From NCBI RefSeq assembly GCF_025567405.1, contig NZ_JAOQKJ010000011.1, positions 1 through 64,000 of the forward strand: 64,000 nucleotides of DNA, read 5' to 3'. Below the pieces are notes generated by a model. The model ran no database searches. It worked only from the letters and a program-made list of their open reading frames with translations, and was not told the DNA's origin. The stretch is from Suilimivivens aceti (GTDB lineage: Bacteria; Bacillota; Clostridia; Lachnospirales; Lachnospiraceae). The translations under genes were made by a program, and so were the position numbers. How positions within the stretch are numbered: position 1 is the stretch's first letter; the number at the start of each line of letters is the position of its first letter. Positions 1 through 9,099 of the stretch are shown here, one piece after another.

Positions 1-162
1 CTTTTTTGAAAAACAAGCCGTAGGTCTATTAAAGTTACCCATTTATATGAAAAGCATTTCAAAATACTTCTTGACTATTTACCAAATTGCTTACTTTCGT
101 TTTATCTTTGTTCCTTTTGTTAGTTTATTCTAACTCGCATATAATAAAAATTCTTCCGGCAA

Positions 163-1098
163 TTATCTATCTGCACTCTTCCATTCTGTAGCTGCATTTC
201 TTACCCGCTGGTCAATATCCAGACGTACCCTGCGACATTCTTTCGGATATTTTCTTGCTGCCTGAAATGCCAGCTTCATAAAGAGTCCGGATCCAACCGG
301 AAGCATTGTCTTTAGCATGCTCTCTGGAAAAACGAAATGGGTTCCATGCTCATAAATTACAGGCTCTAATCTGCATATATGCGGGCGTTCTTCCATTCGC
401 TGTTTCATTCGACAGATATATTTTGCAGTATCCCACAACACATCATCCTCAGCACCAATCAGCAATACTGTTCCATGGATTTTTTCAATCTTGATCATCT
501 CGTCTTCTGTGATTGGGTGAGCCTTTTCCGAATCATCAAACAGTTTTTTCGAATTAATCATATCACCGGTTCGTTTTGTTTCTTTCTCGATTACATGCCA
601 GTAGTCAGGATGTTTGTAGCAAAAAGGCATATACGGAAGTGGTTCTCCTTTGTAAGAAAAAAGAGATTCTCCCTCAATCGGCCATTCTTTACAGCCATCT
701 TTTTTGCCCTGCATAAACCCCTGCCAGATAAAGTCACTCGGTGTCAGACCTATCGTCAATGTAATATCCTCAAAATAAGAAGCGGCAGTTAATGCAAGTG
801 TTCCTGTAGTAGAGACCCCGACAATTCCTATCTTCTGATTACCATGTACTTTTAACCAATTGATTGCTTTCTCTATACGTTCCAGTGGATAATTATGATG
901 TCCATAATCCTTTTTTCCAGGTGACATTGTCATCACATTTATACCGAGTTTATGTAACCATTTCACGGATGCACGTGCCAGATAATCCTCTGGATCATCT
1001 CCGATCATGGCAATCATTGCACAGTCTGAGCCTGTTTTGCATTTCCAATATGCACCATAAAATCCGTCTAATTCCACATCAAAATGCCTTTTCTTCAT
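163..1098 (-). CDS. BAAT-type alpha/beta hydrolase (acyl-CoA thioester hydrolase-like)
   Basis: A 311-residue cytoplasmic alpha/beta hydrolase resembling the C-terminal catalytic domain of bile-acid-CoA:amino acid N-acyltransferase/acyl-CoA thioesterases. The nucleophile elbow is GVSTTG with Ser96; family members usually read GxSxGG, so the glycine after the elbow is altered. The acid is Asp218 or Asp219 (GAEDD) and the histidine His254 (HGTHFVFPE). There is no signal peptide. AAGGAG lies 10 nt before the ATG. It stands alone, downstream of nothing recognisable on the same strand. The substrate cannot be read from sequence; thioesterase or acyltransferase activity is inferred from the family only. 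Confidence 0.7.
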   Translation of the reverse strand: MKKRHFDVELDGFYGAYWKCKTGSDCAMIAMIGDDPEDYLARASVKWLHKLGINVMTMSPGKKDYGHHNYPLERIEKAINWLKVHGNQKIGIVGVSTTGTLALTAASYFEDITLTIGLTPSDFIWQGFMQGKKDGCKEWPIEGESLFSYKGEPLPYMPFCYKHPDYWHVIEKETKRTGDMINSKKLFDDSEKAHPITEDEMIKIEKIHGTVLLIGAEDDVLWDTAKYICRMKQRMEERPHICRLEPVIYEHGTHFVFPESMLKTMLPVGSGLFMKLAFQAARKYPKECRRVRLDIDQRVRNAATEWKSADR

Positions 1099-1243
1099 CT
1101 CTTATCATCTCCTTAATATCAGCTAAGTTTCTCCAAAACTATTATTTTGTTTGAAATATTCCGAACGATTGAAAGCTTTCCTATTTTAAACTGTCCTGTA
1201 TATTTCCATCATGCAAGTTAGTCTTATCTAACCATTGTTTTCT

Positions 1244-1286
1244 AAAAAACCGTGTGCTAACAAAACTGCAATTTCACACGGTTTCT
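1244..1286 (-). terminator. Rho-independent terminator of the MATE/kinase operon
   Basis: A perfect 10-bp stem (arms 1247-1256 and 1275-1284, AAACCGTGTG/CACACGGTTT) is followed on the minus strand by six T. It lies about 100 bases past the stop of the cytidylate-kinase-like gene. Confidence 0.85.
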
Positions 1287-1387
1287 TTTCATATATATTC
1301 AGTATATCACATTTATCTAATTTATCAAGCAGCTTCTGTGCTATCTGGATTGCCAGCATGACACCAAAATAGGTATACATCCATATT

Positions 1388-1978
1388 TCAACTATTACTG
1401 CATTCCATAATGATCTTCTCACATCTGTCATATCCAAGCTGTGAGCTGTTCAGGCACAACGTATAATTGCTGGTTCTTCCCCATTTCTGCTCTGTATAAA
1501 AATTATAATTTGTCATACGTCTTTTGTCTGTATCTGCCATCATTTTGACAGCCTTCTGTTCACTGACACGATATAACCGACTGATGCGCTGTATTTTTTC
1601 CGGCATATCCCCGTGGATAAATACGTTCAGCACATCGTTCCGGTCTTTTAAAATATAATCTGCATTTCTTCCAATGATCACGCAGGGCTCTCTCTCTGCC
1701 AGATCTAAAATAATCTTTCTCTGCGCCTCATAAACCATATCCCCAACTGATCTTCCTGTAATATCACGTCCGACAAGAGCATATGCAAATACTCCTTTCT
1801 TTGGAGACAGCTCTGCATTTTCCTGAATATATTCCGGTGCTAAGCCTGACTTTTCTGCAATCTCATTAATAATGCTTTTATCGTAATAAACAATCCCAAG
1901 CTTCTTTGCGACCTCTTCTCCGATAAAACGTCCACCGCTTCCAAATTCTCTGCTGATCGTAATAATTCTTTTTGCCAT
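1388..1978 (-). CDS. cytidylate kinase-like family protein
   Basis: A 196-residue P-loop nucleotide kinase relative, of the AAA_26/cytidylate-kinase-like group common in Clostridia. The N-terminus ITISREFGSGGRFIG carries the phosphate-binding loop (residues 12-20), and IIGRNAD and the later SRLY/DKRR basic segments fit the lid region. The start is placed at 1978 because GGAGG sits 8 nt upstream; an upstream ATG at 2005 would overlap the MATE gene. It follows the MATE exporter by 13 bases and is cotranscribed with it. These proteins are shorter than true CMP kinases (about 220 residues) and their substrate is not established, so the housekeeping name cmk is not given. Confidence 0.75.
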   Translation of the reverse strand: MAKRIITISREFGSGGRFIGEEVAKKLGIVYYDKSIINEIAEKSGLAPEYIQENAELSPKKGVFAYALVGRDITGRSVGDMVYEAQRKIILDLAEREPCVIIGRNADYILKDRNDVLNVFIHGDMPEKIQRISRLYRVSEQKAVKMMADTDKRRMTNYNFYTEQKWGRTSNYTLCLNSSQLGYDRCEKIIMECSNS

Positions 1979-1991
1979 CTCTGACTCCTCC

Positions 1992-3359
1992 TTAATCCAA
2001 AGCATCCACTTTAATTTTTCTGATCCTCTTTAAAAATACATATCCCACAAGACATGCGGTCGCTTCAGTGACCGGAAATGCCCACCAGATCAGTGAAACC
2101 CCCATCTGACCATTTCTGACAAACAGAGAAAGAATTCCCGCCAGCGGCAGGATAATAATGAGCTGTCTCAAAAGCGAAATAACCAGTGATTCCACACCAC
2201 CATCCAGTGCCTGATAAATGCCCTGATAAGCAACATTGATTCCGGCAAACAGAAAGCTGATGGAGATCACTCTCATCGCACCGACAAAATATTCTCTCGA
2301 CTGTCCTACATTAAACAGCGCTGCAAATGCCCCGGGAAATATTTCTGTGATCGCAGTCCCAAGGATCATTAATGCAATGGTATAAATAAGCCCATATTTA
2401 ATTCCAGCCTGAATCCTCTTCCTGCTTCTCATCCCATAAGCAAACGCGATGATTGGAGTGATCGCATCCCGAAGTCCAAATGCAAGGAACAGGACAAACT
2501 GCTGTACCTTATAGAATAAACCATAGGCAGTCTGTGCTGACGGACTGAATTTCAGGATCAGATTCATCACATAAACCATGATAGACATCAGAGCCTGCGC
2601 GATAATCGCCGGAAGTCCGATCGCATAGATTTCTTTGATGATCCCGCTGTCTGGCTTCATATATTTCACTCCGTGCTCAAATTCCTTATTCAGCTTAATG
2701 TGAAAGAAAAACAGCAATACTGCAGATGCTATCTGTCCGATCACAGTTGCGTAGGCTGCCCCCTTCACTCCCATTTCCGGGCAGGGTCCAATACCATAGA
2801 TCATGACCGGATCAAGAATGATATTTATAACCGCACCAGCCACCTGTCCGATTGTAGAATAAAGTGATCGGCCTGTTGCCTGTAATAGCTTTTCAAACAC
2901 AGAAAAGAAAATAATCCCAAAAGAAATCACACAGCATATTCTCAGATAGCTGACGCCCATCTTAGTTACTTCCACATCTACTGTCTGCGATGTAATATAT
3001 GCCTTTACCCCAAATATACCAAATACCAGGCAGACCGCATAAATGATCACACCAAGAAACAGACTGTTTCCTGCTACCCTTGCAGCCTTTTTACTGTTTC
3101 CCTGTCCAAGTGTCCTTGCCAGAAGCGCATTGGTTCCCACACCTGTTCCAACCCCTACTGCAACCATAAGCATCTGAACCGGGAATACCAGCGTCAAGGC
3201 ATTTAACGCCGCTTCACTTCCCTCTTTCATATTTCCTACAAAAGCACTGTCTACAATGTTATAGACCGCCTGCAACGCCATAGATAAGATCATCGGGATC
3301 CCCATCCGGATCATCAGCCTATCCACCGGCATTTCCTTCATCTTGTTGCTTTCCGCCAT
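1992..3359 (-). CDS. MATE family efflux transporter
   Basis: A 455-residue, 12-helix multidrug and toxin extrusion transporter with two homologous MATE halves (about 15-230 and 235-450). The N-terminus PVDRLMIRMGIPMI and the segment VGVGTGVGTNALLAR are typical of the NorM/DinF-like clostridial branch. It would export cationic drugs or metabolites using a Na+ or H+ gradient; the substrate is unknown. AGGAG lies 10 nt before the ATG. It is the first gene of an operon with the cytidylate-kinase-like gene, behind a consensus promoter (3465-3493) and a 5'-terminal hairpin (3408-3457) that may attenuate transcription. Confidence 0.9.
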   Translation of the reverse strand: MAESNKMKEMPVDRLMIRMGIPMILSMALQAVYNIVDSAFVGNMKEGSEAALNALTLVFPVQMLMVAVGVGTGVGTNALLARTLGQGNSKKAARVAGNSLFLGVIIYAVCLVFGIFGVKAYITSQTVDVEVTKMGVSYLRICCVISFGIIFFSVFEKLLQATGRSLYSTIGQVAGAVINIILDPVMIYGIGPCPEMGVKGAAYATVIGQIASAVLLFFFHIKLNKEFEHGVKYMKPDSGIIKEIYAIGLPAIIAQALMSIMVYVMNLILKFSPSAQTAYGLFYKVQQFVLFLAFGLRDAITPIIAFAYGMRSRKRIQAGIKYGLIYTIALMILGTAITEIFPGAFAALFNVGQSREYFVGAMRVISISFLFAGINVAYQGIYQALDGGVESLVISLLRQLIIILPLAGILSLFVRNGQMGVSLIWWAFPVTEATACLVGYVFLKRIRKIKVDALD

Positions 3360-3407
3360 TTTGTTTCAGCTCCTCTCTTTTCATGGCAATGCTCATTTTT
3401 TTGCAAT

Positions 3408-3457
3408 ATAAAAACGAGCAGCTGATAAACTGGATTTACGCTTATCTGCTACTCGTT
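3408..3457 (-). terminator. leader hairpin with U-run, candidate attenuator
   Basis: In the minus-strand leader of the MATE gene, arms 3442-3457 and 3413-3428 form a 16-position stem (14 Watson-Crick pairs, one G-U, one mismatch) with a 13-nt loop, followed by a run of five T. The predicted transcription start from the promoter at 3465-3493 is near 3458, so the stem would be at the very 5' end of the mRNA. Either premature termination or 5' stabilisation is possible. Confidence 0.55.
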
Positions 3458-3464
3458 TGGTGTA

Positions 3465-3493
3465 ATTATATTGCCTGTTTTTTAAAATGTCAA
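3465..3493 (-). promoter_or_regulatory. SigA-type promoter of the MATE/kinase operon
   Basis: Minus-strand TTGACA (3488-3493), exactly 17 bases, then TATAAT (3465-3470): a full consensus match. It drives the MATE exporter starting at 3359 with a leader of about 100 nt. Confidence 0.8.
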
Positions 3494-3526
3494 ACAAAAT
3501 TTATGATTGACAGGCTGCCTGAAACA

Positions 3527-3555
3527 TTGCTTTTTTGCAGGTTTTATGCTATATT
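3527..3555 (+). promoter_or_regulatory. weak candidate promoter for the NSS/K+ channel pair
   Basis: TTGCTT (3527-3532), 17 bases, TATATT (3550-3555), about 80 bases before the NSS start codon. The match is partial; it is the best SigA-like pair in this leader. Confidence 0.35.
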
Positions 3556-3636
3556 TTCGACATATGCACAATAAAAGCAGCTGATCCTGGTAAGGAGAAG
3601 ATACTCTGCTCAGAATAAAAGAAAAAGGGGAATTTT

Positions 3637-5010
3637 ATGAGTCACAATCACAAACAAAGAAGTTCATTTTCAGGAAAGCTCGGCTTCGTCCTTTCTGCGG
3701 CGGGTGCCTCCGTTGGTCTTGGAAATATATGGCGTTTTCCATATCTTGCTGCCAAATACGGCGGCGGTATTTTTCTGCTTATCTATATTCTGCTGGCACT
3801 GACCTTCGGTTACACCATGATCATTGCTGAAACCTCTCTTGGACGTATGACCGGCAAAAGTCCTGTAGGTGCGTTTCATTTCTTTGGGAAATCCATTTCC
3901 CTTTCCATTGGCGGCTGGCTGAATGCCATTATCCCGATCCTGATCGTTCCCTATTACTCTGTGATCGGCGGATGGGTCATCAAATATCTTGTTGAATATA
4001 TTACCGGCCATGGTGATCTTCTGGCTTTTGATGAATACTTTACTTCCTTTATTTCCGATGGTATTTCCACAGAGATCTGCTTCATTATATTTGCCCTGTT
4101 CACCCTGCTTATCATTTATGCCGGTGTCCGGAACGGAATTGAGCGTGTATCCAGGATCATGATGCCTATTCTGGTAGTGCTTTCTGTGATCATTGCTGTT
4201 TACTCCATAACAAGACCGGGTGCACTTGCCGGTGTGAAATATTTTCTGGTTCCCAATGTACAGAATTTTTCCTGGATGACAGTCGTAGCTGCCATGGGGC
4301 AGATGTTTTACTCTCTTTCCATTGCCATGGGTATCCTGATCACCTTTGGCTCCTACATGAAAAAGGATATTTCCATTGAAGACTCTACCAAAAATGTGGA
4401 AATTTTTGATACCGCCATTGCTATCATGGCAGGCCTTATGATCATTCCTGCTGTATTTGCTTTCTCCGGCGGTGATCCGAATACACTGAAGGCAGGTCCC
4501 TCCCTGATGTTCATTACCATTCCCAAGGTATTTGAAAGCATGGGACTTGGCTCCGCTATCGGGGTACTCTTCTTCGTGCTGGTGCTGTTTGCTGCGATCA
4601 CCAGTTCTATCGCCCTGACAGAAAGTGCAGTTTCCACCTTTGAGGATGAGCTTCACTGGAATCGTAAAAAAGCAACTGTTATTGTTGGTATTATTATGAT
4701 CGTCCTGGGAAGTCTCTCATCCCTTGGTTATGGGCCACTTGCTTCTGTTACTATCATTGGCATGCAGTTCCTTGATTTCTTTGACTTTTTAACCAACTCC
4801 GTGATGATGCCCATAGCTGCTATCGCCATCTCTCTCCTCATTTCAAGAGTCGTTGGTGTCGATAAGATCGAAGAAGAGGTTCTTCACGGCGAAAGCAGGT
4901 TCAGAAGGAAAAAGGTATTTGTGATCATGATCAAATATCTCTGCCCGATCTTTGCCGTCATTATCCTGATCAGCTCTGTGGCAAATGCCTTTGGATGGAT
5001 CAGTATGTAA
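3637..5010 (+). CDS. neurotransmitter:sodium symporter (NSS/SNF) family transporter
   Basis: A 457-residue LeuT-fold Na+-dependent amino-acid transporter. The unwound helix-1 signature GLGNIWRFPY sits at residues 27-36, and the polytopic pattern continues to the C-terminus with 11-12 helices, the length usual for bacterial NSS members. It would import an amino acid or aromatic amine with Na+; the substrate cannot be told. An AAAAGGGG ribosome binding site precedes the ATG. The K+ channel gene starts 12 bases after its stop, so the two are probably cotranscribed. Confidence 0.92.
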   Translation: MSHNHKQRSSFSGKLGFVLSAAGASVGLGNIWRFPYLAAKYGGGIFLLIYILLALTFGYTMIIAETSLGRMTGKSPVGAFHFFGKSISLSIGGWLNAIIPILIVPYYSVIGGWVIKYLVEYITGHGDLLAFDEYFTSFISDGISTEICFIIFALFTLLIIYAGVRNGIERVSRIMMPILVVLSVIIAVYSITRPGALAGVKYFLVPNVQNFSWMTVVAAMGQMFYSLSIAMGILITFGSYMKKDISIEDSTKNVEIFDTAIAIMAGLMIIPAVFAFSGGDPNTLKAGPSLMFITIPKVFESMGLGSAIGVLFFVLVLFAAITSSIALTESAVSTFEDELHWNRKKATVIVGIIMIVLGSLSSLGYGPLASVTIIGMQFLDFFDFLTNSVMMPIAAIAISLLISRVVGVDKIEEEVLHGESRFRRKKVFVIMIKYLCPIFAVIILISSVANAFGWISM

Positions 5011-5022
5011 AGGATCACACTT

Positions 5023-5988
5023 ATGAACAGTGAAAACTCCTTACCTCTGAAAGCCAGAATTTTTAATATCATACAGATCGGAGATAAAAGTAACCGGATC
5101 AGCCGTGCCTTTGATATTTTCATTACGGTTGTTATTTTTTCAAATATCGTGGTTACTTTTCTCCAGACCTTCTCGGAGCTGTCCTTTCTGTCCGGCTTTT
5201 TCCACGTGATAGAAGCTGCTACCCTTTGCATCTTCTGCATCGAATATATACTCCGGATCTGGACAGCCGATCTGCTCTATCCTTCCAGAAGCAGACTGCG
5301 TTCCAGACTGTGCTTTCTAATTTCCTTTGACGGTATCATAGACTTCCTGACGATCCTGCCATTTTTCTTCCTGTCCGGCTTTGTCATCTTCCGGATGCTG
5401 CGGGTTGCCCGGATCTTCCATCTGTTCCGGCTCAACTCCAGATATGATTCCTTCAATGTCATCACAACCGTCCTTTATGAAAAGCGGAATCAGATCATCT
5501 CCTCTGTTTTTATTGTAATGATCCTGATGCTGGCAAGCAGCCTGTGTATGTACAGTGTCGAGCATGACGCACAGCCTGATGTCTTCCGTAATGCATTCAG
5601 CGGGATCTGGTGGAGCATGTCCACGCTTCTGACTGTGGGCTATGGTGATATCTATCCCATTACTACCCTTGGCAAAGTCATGGCGATCTGTATCGCTTAT
5701 CTTGGTGTTGGCGCCGTGGCGATCCCTACCGGTATCATCAGCGCCGGCTTCGTGGAACAGTACCAAAGAAAGAGTGGTCTGTCCAATATCAAAAATGCGG
5801 ATATTAAGGAAATTGCTGAAATTCTTGCCGACAGACGCTATGCCGGCAAGACGATCGAAGAAATAGAAACGGCAGACCAGCTGACTATCTTCCTGATCCT
5901 CAGGGATAATCTGTCGGTTCTGCCGCAAAAAGATACTGTTGTCAAATTAAATGATATTCTGGTGATCCGTGGTGAAAACGGGAATTAA
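5023..5988 (+). CDS. voltage-gated-type potassium channel
   Basis: A 321-residue six-helix ion-channel subunit. The selectivity filter TVGYGD lies at about residues 204-209 between S5 and S6, and an arginine-spaced S4 (RMLRVARIFHLFR) is present near residue 125, so this is a Kv-like channel, not a two-helix KcsA type. The C-terminal 80 residues are soluble and end with a short beta-rich segment resembling a TrkA-C end (VVKLNDILVIRG). A Na+-coupled transporter precedes it by 12 bases. Its TAA overlaps by three bases the stop of the convergent phosphatase gene on the other strand, leaving no room for a terminator between them. Confidence 0.88.
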   Translation: MNSENSLPLKARIFNIIQIGDKSNRISRAFDIFITVVIFSNIVVTFLQTFSELSFLSGFFHVIEAATLCIFCIEYILRIWTADLLYPSRSRLRSRLCFLISFDGIIDFLTILPFFFLSGFVIFRMLRVARIFHLFRLNSRYDSFNVITTVLYEKRNQIISSVFIVMILMLASSLCMYSVEHDAQPDVFRNAFSGIWWSMSTLLTVGYGDIYPITTLGKVMAICIAYLGVGAVAIPTGIISAGFVEQYQRKSGLSNIKNADIKEIAEILADRRYAGKTIEEIETADQLTIFLILRDNLSVLPQKDTVVKLNDILVIRGENGN

Positions 5989-7577
5989 TGTTCACCGGTT
6001 TCTCCATAATATGTCAGTGCCACCATGGTGATATCATCAAACTGTGGAGCCTCCTGCACGAAGGCATGAATCCCCCCGCTTACATTCTCAAGAATCTTCC
6101 TGCATGCCTTATCCGGACTGCCATTTAATGCCTGCAGCATCCGTTCTGTACCAAACAGCTTGCTTTCTGCATTCGTTGCCTCAGCCACACCATCCGTATA
6201 AACATACAGCGTATCTCCCGGTTCAAACCGGATCTCATAATCTGTATATGCCACATCCTCCAGTCCTGCCAGAACAAATCCATGTTTGTCCTTAATCAGT
6301 TCAAATTCGCCATCTGCTTTCCGGAAGGCAGGATACTCATGTCCGGCATTGGCTGCTGTCATCACACCTGTAGACAGATCCAGAATTCCCATCCAAACGG
6401 TTACAAACATCTCTGCTTCGTTATTTTCACATAGCTGGTTATTGACAAAGGCAAGGATCTCTGACGGTGTTCCGCCCATCAGTGCCCGGTTCTTGATCAG
6501 TGTCTTGGCGATCACCATAAACAAAGCTGCAGGCACTCCTTTTCCTGAAACATCCGCGATCACCACGCCAAGATGCATGGGATCGATCAGGAAGAAGTCG
6601 TAGAAGTCGCCGCCGACCTCCTTGGCCGGATGCATAGTCGCATAGATCTCCATGTCTGTCCGTTCCGGAAAAGGCGGGAAAATACTTGGCAGCATGTCTG
6701 CCTGGATTTTGGTCGCTACTGAAAGCTCCGCACCGATCCTTTCCTTTTCTGCTGTCACCTCAGAAAGGCGTGCTATGTAATCCTTTACTTCCCCATACAT
6801 CCTTTCAAAGGATCTGGCCAGCTCTTCCACCTCGTCCCCTGTCCGGATATCAATGGAAACTGTCTCTTCCTTCTCCAGGTTCTCGACCATCTTCTGGGAT
6901 GCCCTGTTTAAAAGTCCAATCGGACGGAGCAGCTTCTGTCTGACTACCACAAGCAATGCGATGCTGAACAGCAGGATCACGATGATGATATTGATGCTGG
7001 TCGTCAGAATGAAACGGGCAATGTTTTCCTTTACTCCCGGCATGGAAATATCCACACCTACAAGAGCCACCGGCTTTCCCGTACTATCATAGACCGGTGC
7101 TACTACTGATGCAATGTACCCATAGGTTTCATCCATGGATATAAGAACCTGTTCTTCCGGATCCTTCTGAAAGGCAGCAAAGGAAACCTCCCTTCCTCCC
7201 TCCATATAATCCTCATGATCTCCCAGATCACAGGCTCCTTCATCCTTATTGGCATCCCAGATATAAATCAGGTCATCCTCACAGGGTACGTAAACATAGT
7301 AATATTTCAGGGCTGAATTTTCCTGACTGGCATTCAGAAAGCTTTCAATCTCATCATAATAAGCATCCTTCTGTCCGGTCTCCAGATACTTTTTTATCGT
7401 ATCCCCATCAATATAGGCTGCTGCCGTCCTGGCATAGGCAAAGCCCTGGCTGCTGTATCTTTCCATAATGTCCTTCCGGTAGCGCAGCACCACAGATAAG
7501 CAGGTTGCCACAATGATCAGCAGTGCAAAAAACACTACTGCCAGAATCACCTTAGTACTTAGTTTTCTTTTCTTCAT
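5985..7577 (-). CDS. membrane sensor PP2C/SpoIIE-type serine phosphatase
   Basis: A 530-residue membrane signalling protein: helix 1 (about 9-29), an extracytoplasmic Cache-like sensor (about 35-185), helix 2 (about 190-215), a HAMP linker (about 215-275), a short coiled coil, and a SpoIIE-type PP2C phosphatase domain (about 305-525) with metal-binding motifs GGDFYDFF, VIADVSGKGVPAAL and the late QFDDITMVAL. It would dephosphorylate an anti-sigma-factor antagonist or similar partner in response to an external signal. The start is set at 7577 because AAGGGG lies 9 nt upstream. This start lies 26 bases inside the upstream acyltransferase gene, suggesting translational coupling. Confidence 0.88.
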   Translation of the reverse strand: MKKRKLSTKVILAVVFFALLIIVATCLSVVLRYRKDIMERYSSQGFAYARTAAAYIDGDTIKKYLETGQKDAYYDEIESFLNASQENSALKYYYVYVPCEDDLIYIWDANKDEGACDLGDHEDYMEGGREVSFAAFQKDPEEQVLISMDETYGYIASVVAPVYDSTGKPVALVGVDISMPGVKENIARFILTTSINIIIVILLFSIALLVVVRQKLLRPIGLLNRASQKMVENLEKEETVSIDIRTGDEVEELARSFERMYGEVKDYIARLSEVTAEKERIGAELSVATKIQADMLPSIFPPFPERTDMEIYATMHPAKEVGGDFYDFFLIDPMHLGVVIADVSGKGVPAALFMVIAKTLIKNRALMGGTPSEILAFVNNQLCENNEAEMFVTVWMGILDLSTGVMTAANAGHEYPAFRKADGEFELIKDKHGFVLAGLEDVAYTDYEIRFEPGDTLYVYTDGVAEATNAESKLFGTERMLQALNGSPDKACRKILENVSGGIHAFVQEAPQFDDITMVALTYYGETGEH

Positions 7578-8706
7578 GTTCTGTTTTCCCCTTTTGAAAT
7601 CCTTTTCTGATCTTACTATTCCAGATATCTGCAAGTATCAGGGACACTGCTGTGATCACCACTGCCAGCAGCAGGATCATCGGCGTGGGCAGAAGCTGTG
7701 TCCCCCTGACCAGATTCAGACAGAGCTGCACGGTCAGTGCAACAAAGATCCAGTGGATAAAGTAAAATACCGTCATATCCGTGCCAATCCTGTATACAAG
7801 CTTCACCGCTCTTTCAGATAAATGCTTTCCTATAAAATAGTAAATACCAAACATGGTGACTGCTGTCGTGATACAGATCAGGACATCCGGCATAATGATA
7901 TGATAATAGCACAGCTCTCCCTCACCGAACATTCCCTGCCGGCTGTTGATCTTTATCAGGAAATACGGCAGTGTAACAAGGAAGCATGCCGTACTGGCGA
8001 TCCGGTAAAAAAGTGCTTTGTCCTTTATCCTGCGGAGCCTTTTGCCAAATACATACCCGCTTACCGGCATGATCAGCCAGTTCATATAAACAAAATAGGA
8101 CATCACCTGTCCTGCCGCATCCTCTGTTCCAATAAAATATCCAAGAATGATATTGGATACCATATTCCCTGTATCAGTTCCGTTCAGCATGGTTCCCACA
8201 ACAGAACAGAGCAGTGCGATCAGGATCATACTTACATCAGACAGTCCAAGCTTTATAAAAATGCCTATCGTGATCAGCACAAGTCCTGCAAGCTGGAAAA
8301 TATCATTATTAAAGGTCTGATATATAATAGAAGAAAGAAACATATCCCTGTCTCCAGAAATGGCATATCCGATCAGATCCGGGATCGTGTAACGGCACAG
8401 GTTCAGAAGAAATCCAAGCAGAAAGATCTGCACCCCTCTTCTGACAATGTCATTCCATTCCTTCTTCCTGCCATAGACAAGACAGGCTCCCATGGAAAAC
8501 ATCAGTCCCGGTGCGATCATGGGGCCTCCGATCACCGTATCAAAAATATAAGGAAGTCCGCTGTTTAGTGCTTCTTCCGGTACACAGTCAATGGTACAGT
8601 GCACCATTGCTACAAAGATCACAAAGACCACCTTGGCAATATCCATCTCCACCTGTCTGCCGGTGTTTACTTCTTTTTCTGAAAAAATCCTGTTCTTTAG
8701 ATTCAT
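7552..8706 (-). CDS. membrane acyltransferase (acyltransferase-3/DUF1624-like)
   Basis: A 384-residue protein with about ten membrane helices. The N-terminal pattern RQVEMDIAKVVFVIFVAMVHC, with a charged helix start and histidine at the membrane edge, and the following GLMFSMGACLVYGRK resemble the acyltransferase-3 and heparan-alpha-glucosaminide N-acetyltransferase (DUF1624) families, which transfer acyl groups from the cytoplasm to extracellular glycans. The acceptor is unknown. AAGGAAAAGG precedes the ATG. Its 3' end overlaps the start of the sensor phosphatase by 26 bases. Confidence 0.7.
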   Translation of the reverse strand: MNLKNRIFSEKEVNTGRQVEMDIAKVVFVIFVAMVHCTIDCVPEEALNSGLPYIFDTVIGGPMIAPGLMFSMGACLVYGRKKEWNDIVRRGVQIFLLGFLLNLCRYTIPDLIGYAISGDRDMFLSSIIYQTFNNDIFQLAGLVLITIGIFIKLGLSDVSMILIALLCSVVGTMLNGTDTGNMVSNIILGYFIGTEDAAGQVMSYFVYMNWLIMPVSGYVFGKRLRRIKDKALFYRIASTACFLVTLPYFLIKINSRQGMFGEGELCYYHIIMPDVLICITTAVTMFGIYYFIGKHLSERAVKLVYRIGTDMTVFYFIHWIFVALTVQLCLNLVRGTQLLPTPMILLLAVVITAVSLILADIWNSKIRKGFQKGKTEHEEKKTKY

Positions 8707-8857
8707 CCCTTTTCCTTATCTATCCTGTGTTATATCACATATTTCATCTGTGAACTCTGTTTTATCATAACGCAATCGACGAAAAGCTGCAATAAGAAAG
8801 AATCCGGCTCGGAGGACTCGGAGGACTTTTTTGATTCATAAGACGTAATTTCCTATG

Positions 8858-8904
8858 AATCGAGTAGGAGGCGGTGACTAACCGCCGTCCTCTCACAGCA
8901 CCGT
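8858..8904 (-). mobile_element. 3'-end scrap of a group II intron (first copy)
   Basis: These 47 bases are identical to 17761-17807, the 3' end of the group II intron remnant next to the lac regulator. On the minus strand they include the second strand of domain V (GGTGCTGTGAGAGG) and domain VI ending CTACTCGAT. The first strand of domain V and everything upstream are missing, so this is dead debris. The rest of the 393-base gap 8707-9099 holds only the chemoreceptor terminator (9024-9078) and no gene I can support. Confidence 0.75.
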
Positions 8905-9023
8905 TCTTTATTCAGCGCCCAAATCACAGACATGATTCCGTGTAGTTATTGGGCTTCGATTTGGTATGCAACCTTAGATAATGCGGAAATGAAAATTTCA
9001 GTTATAATGAAAGTTTTATGTTA

Positions 9024-9078
9024 TAAAAAATACCGATCTTAATTCTCCACTATTTACGGATTATTAAGACCGGTATTT
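9024..9078 (-). terminator. terminator of the chemoreceptor gene
   Basis: Arms 9063-9078 and 9028-9043 (AAATACCG.../...CGGTATTT) form a 16-position stem with one mismatch, followed on the minus strand by a T-run, about 22 bases after the chemoreceptor stop codon. Confidence 0.8.
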
Positions 9079-9099
9079 ATTTCATTTTTTAATTAGCAC

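Noticed and set aside
1228..1437. A 69-codon minus-strand frame past the cytidylate-kinase-like gene
   Set aside because: It overlaps the kinase end in another frame and its last part is the terminator hairpin; no start signal.
3670..4656. A 328-codon open frame on the minus strand inside the NSS transporter gene
   Set aside because: It is the antisense of a clear NSS gene, has low-complexity His/Gly/Asn-rich translation typical of a shadow frame and no ribosome binding site.
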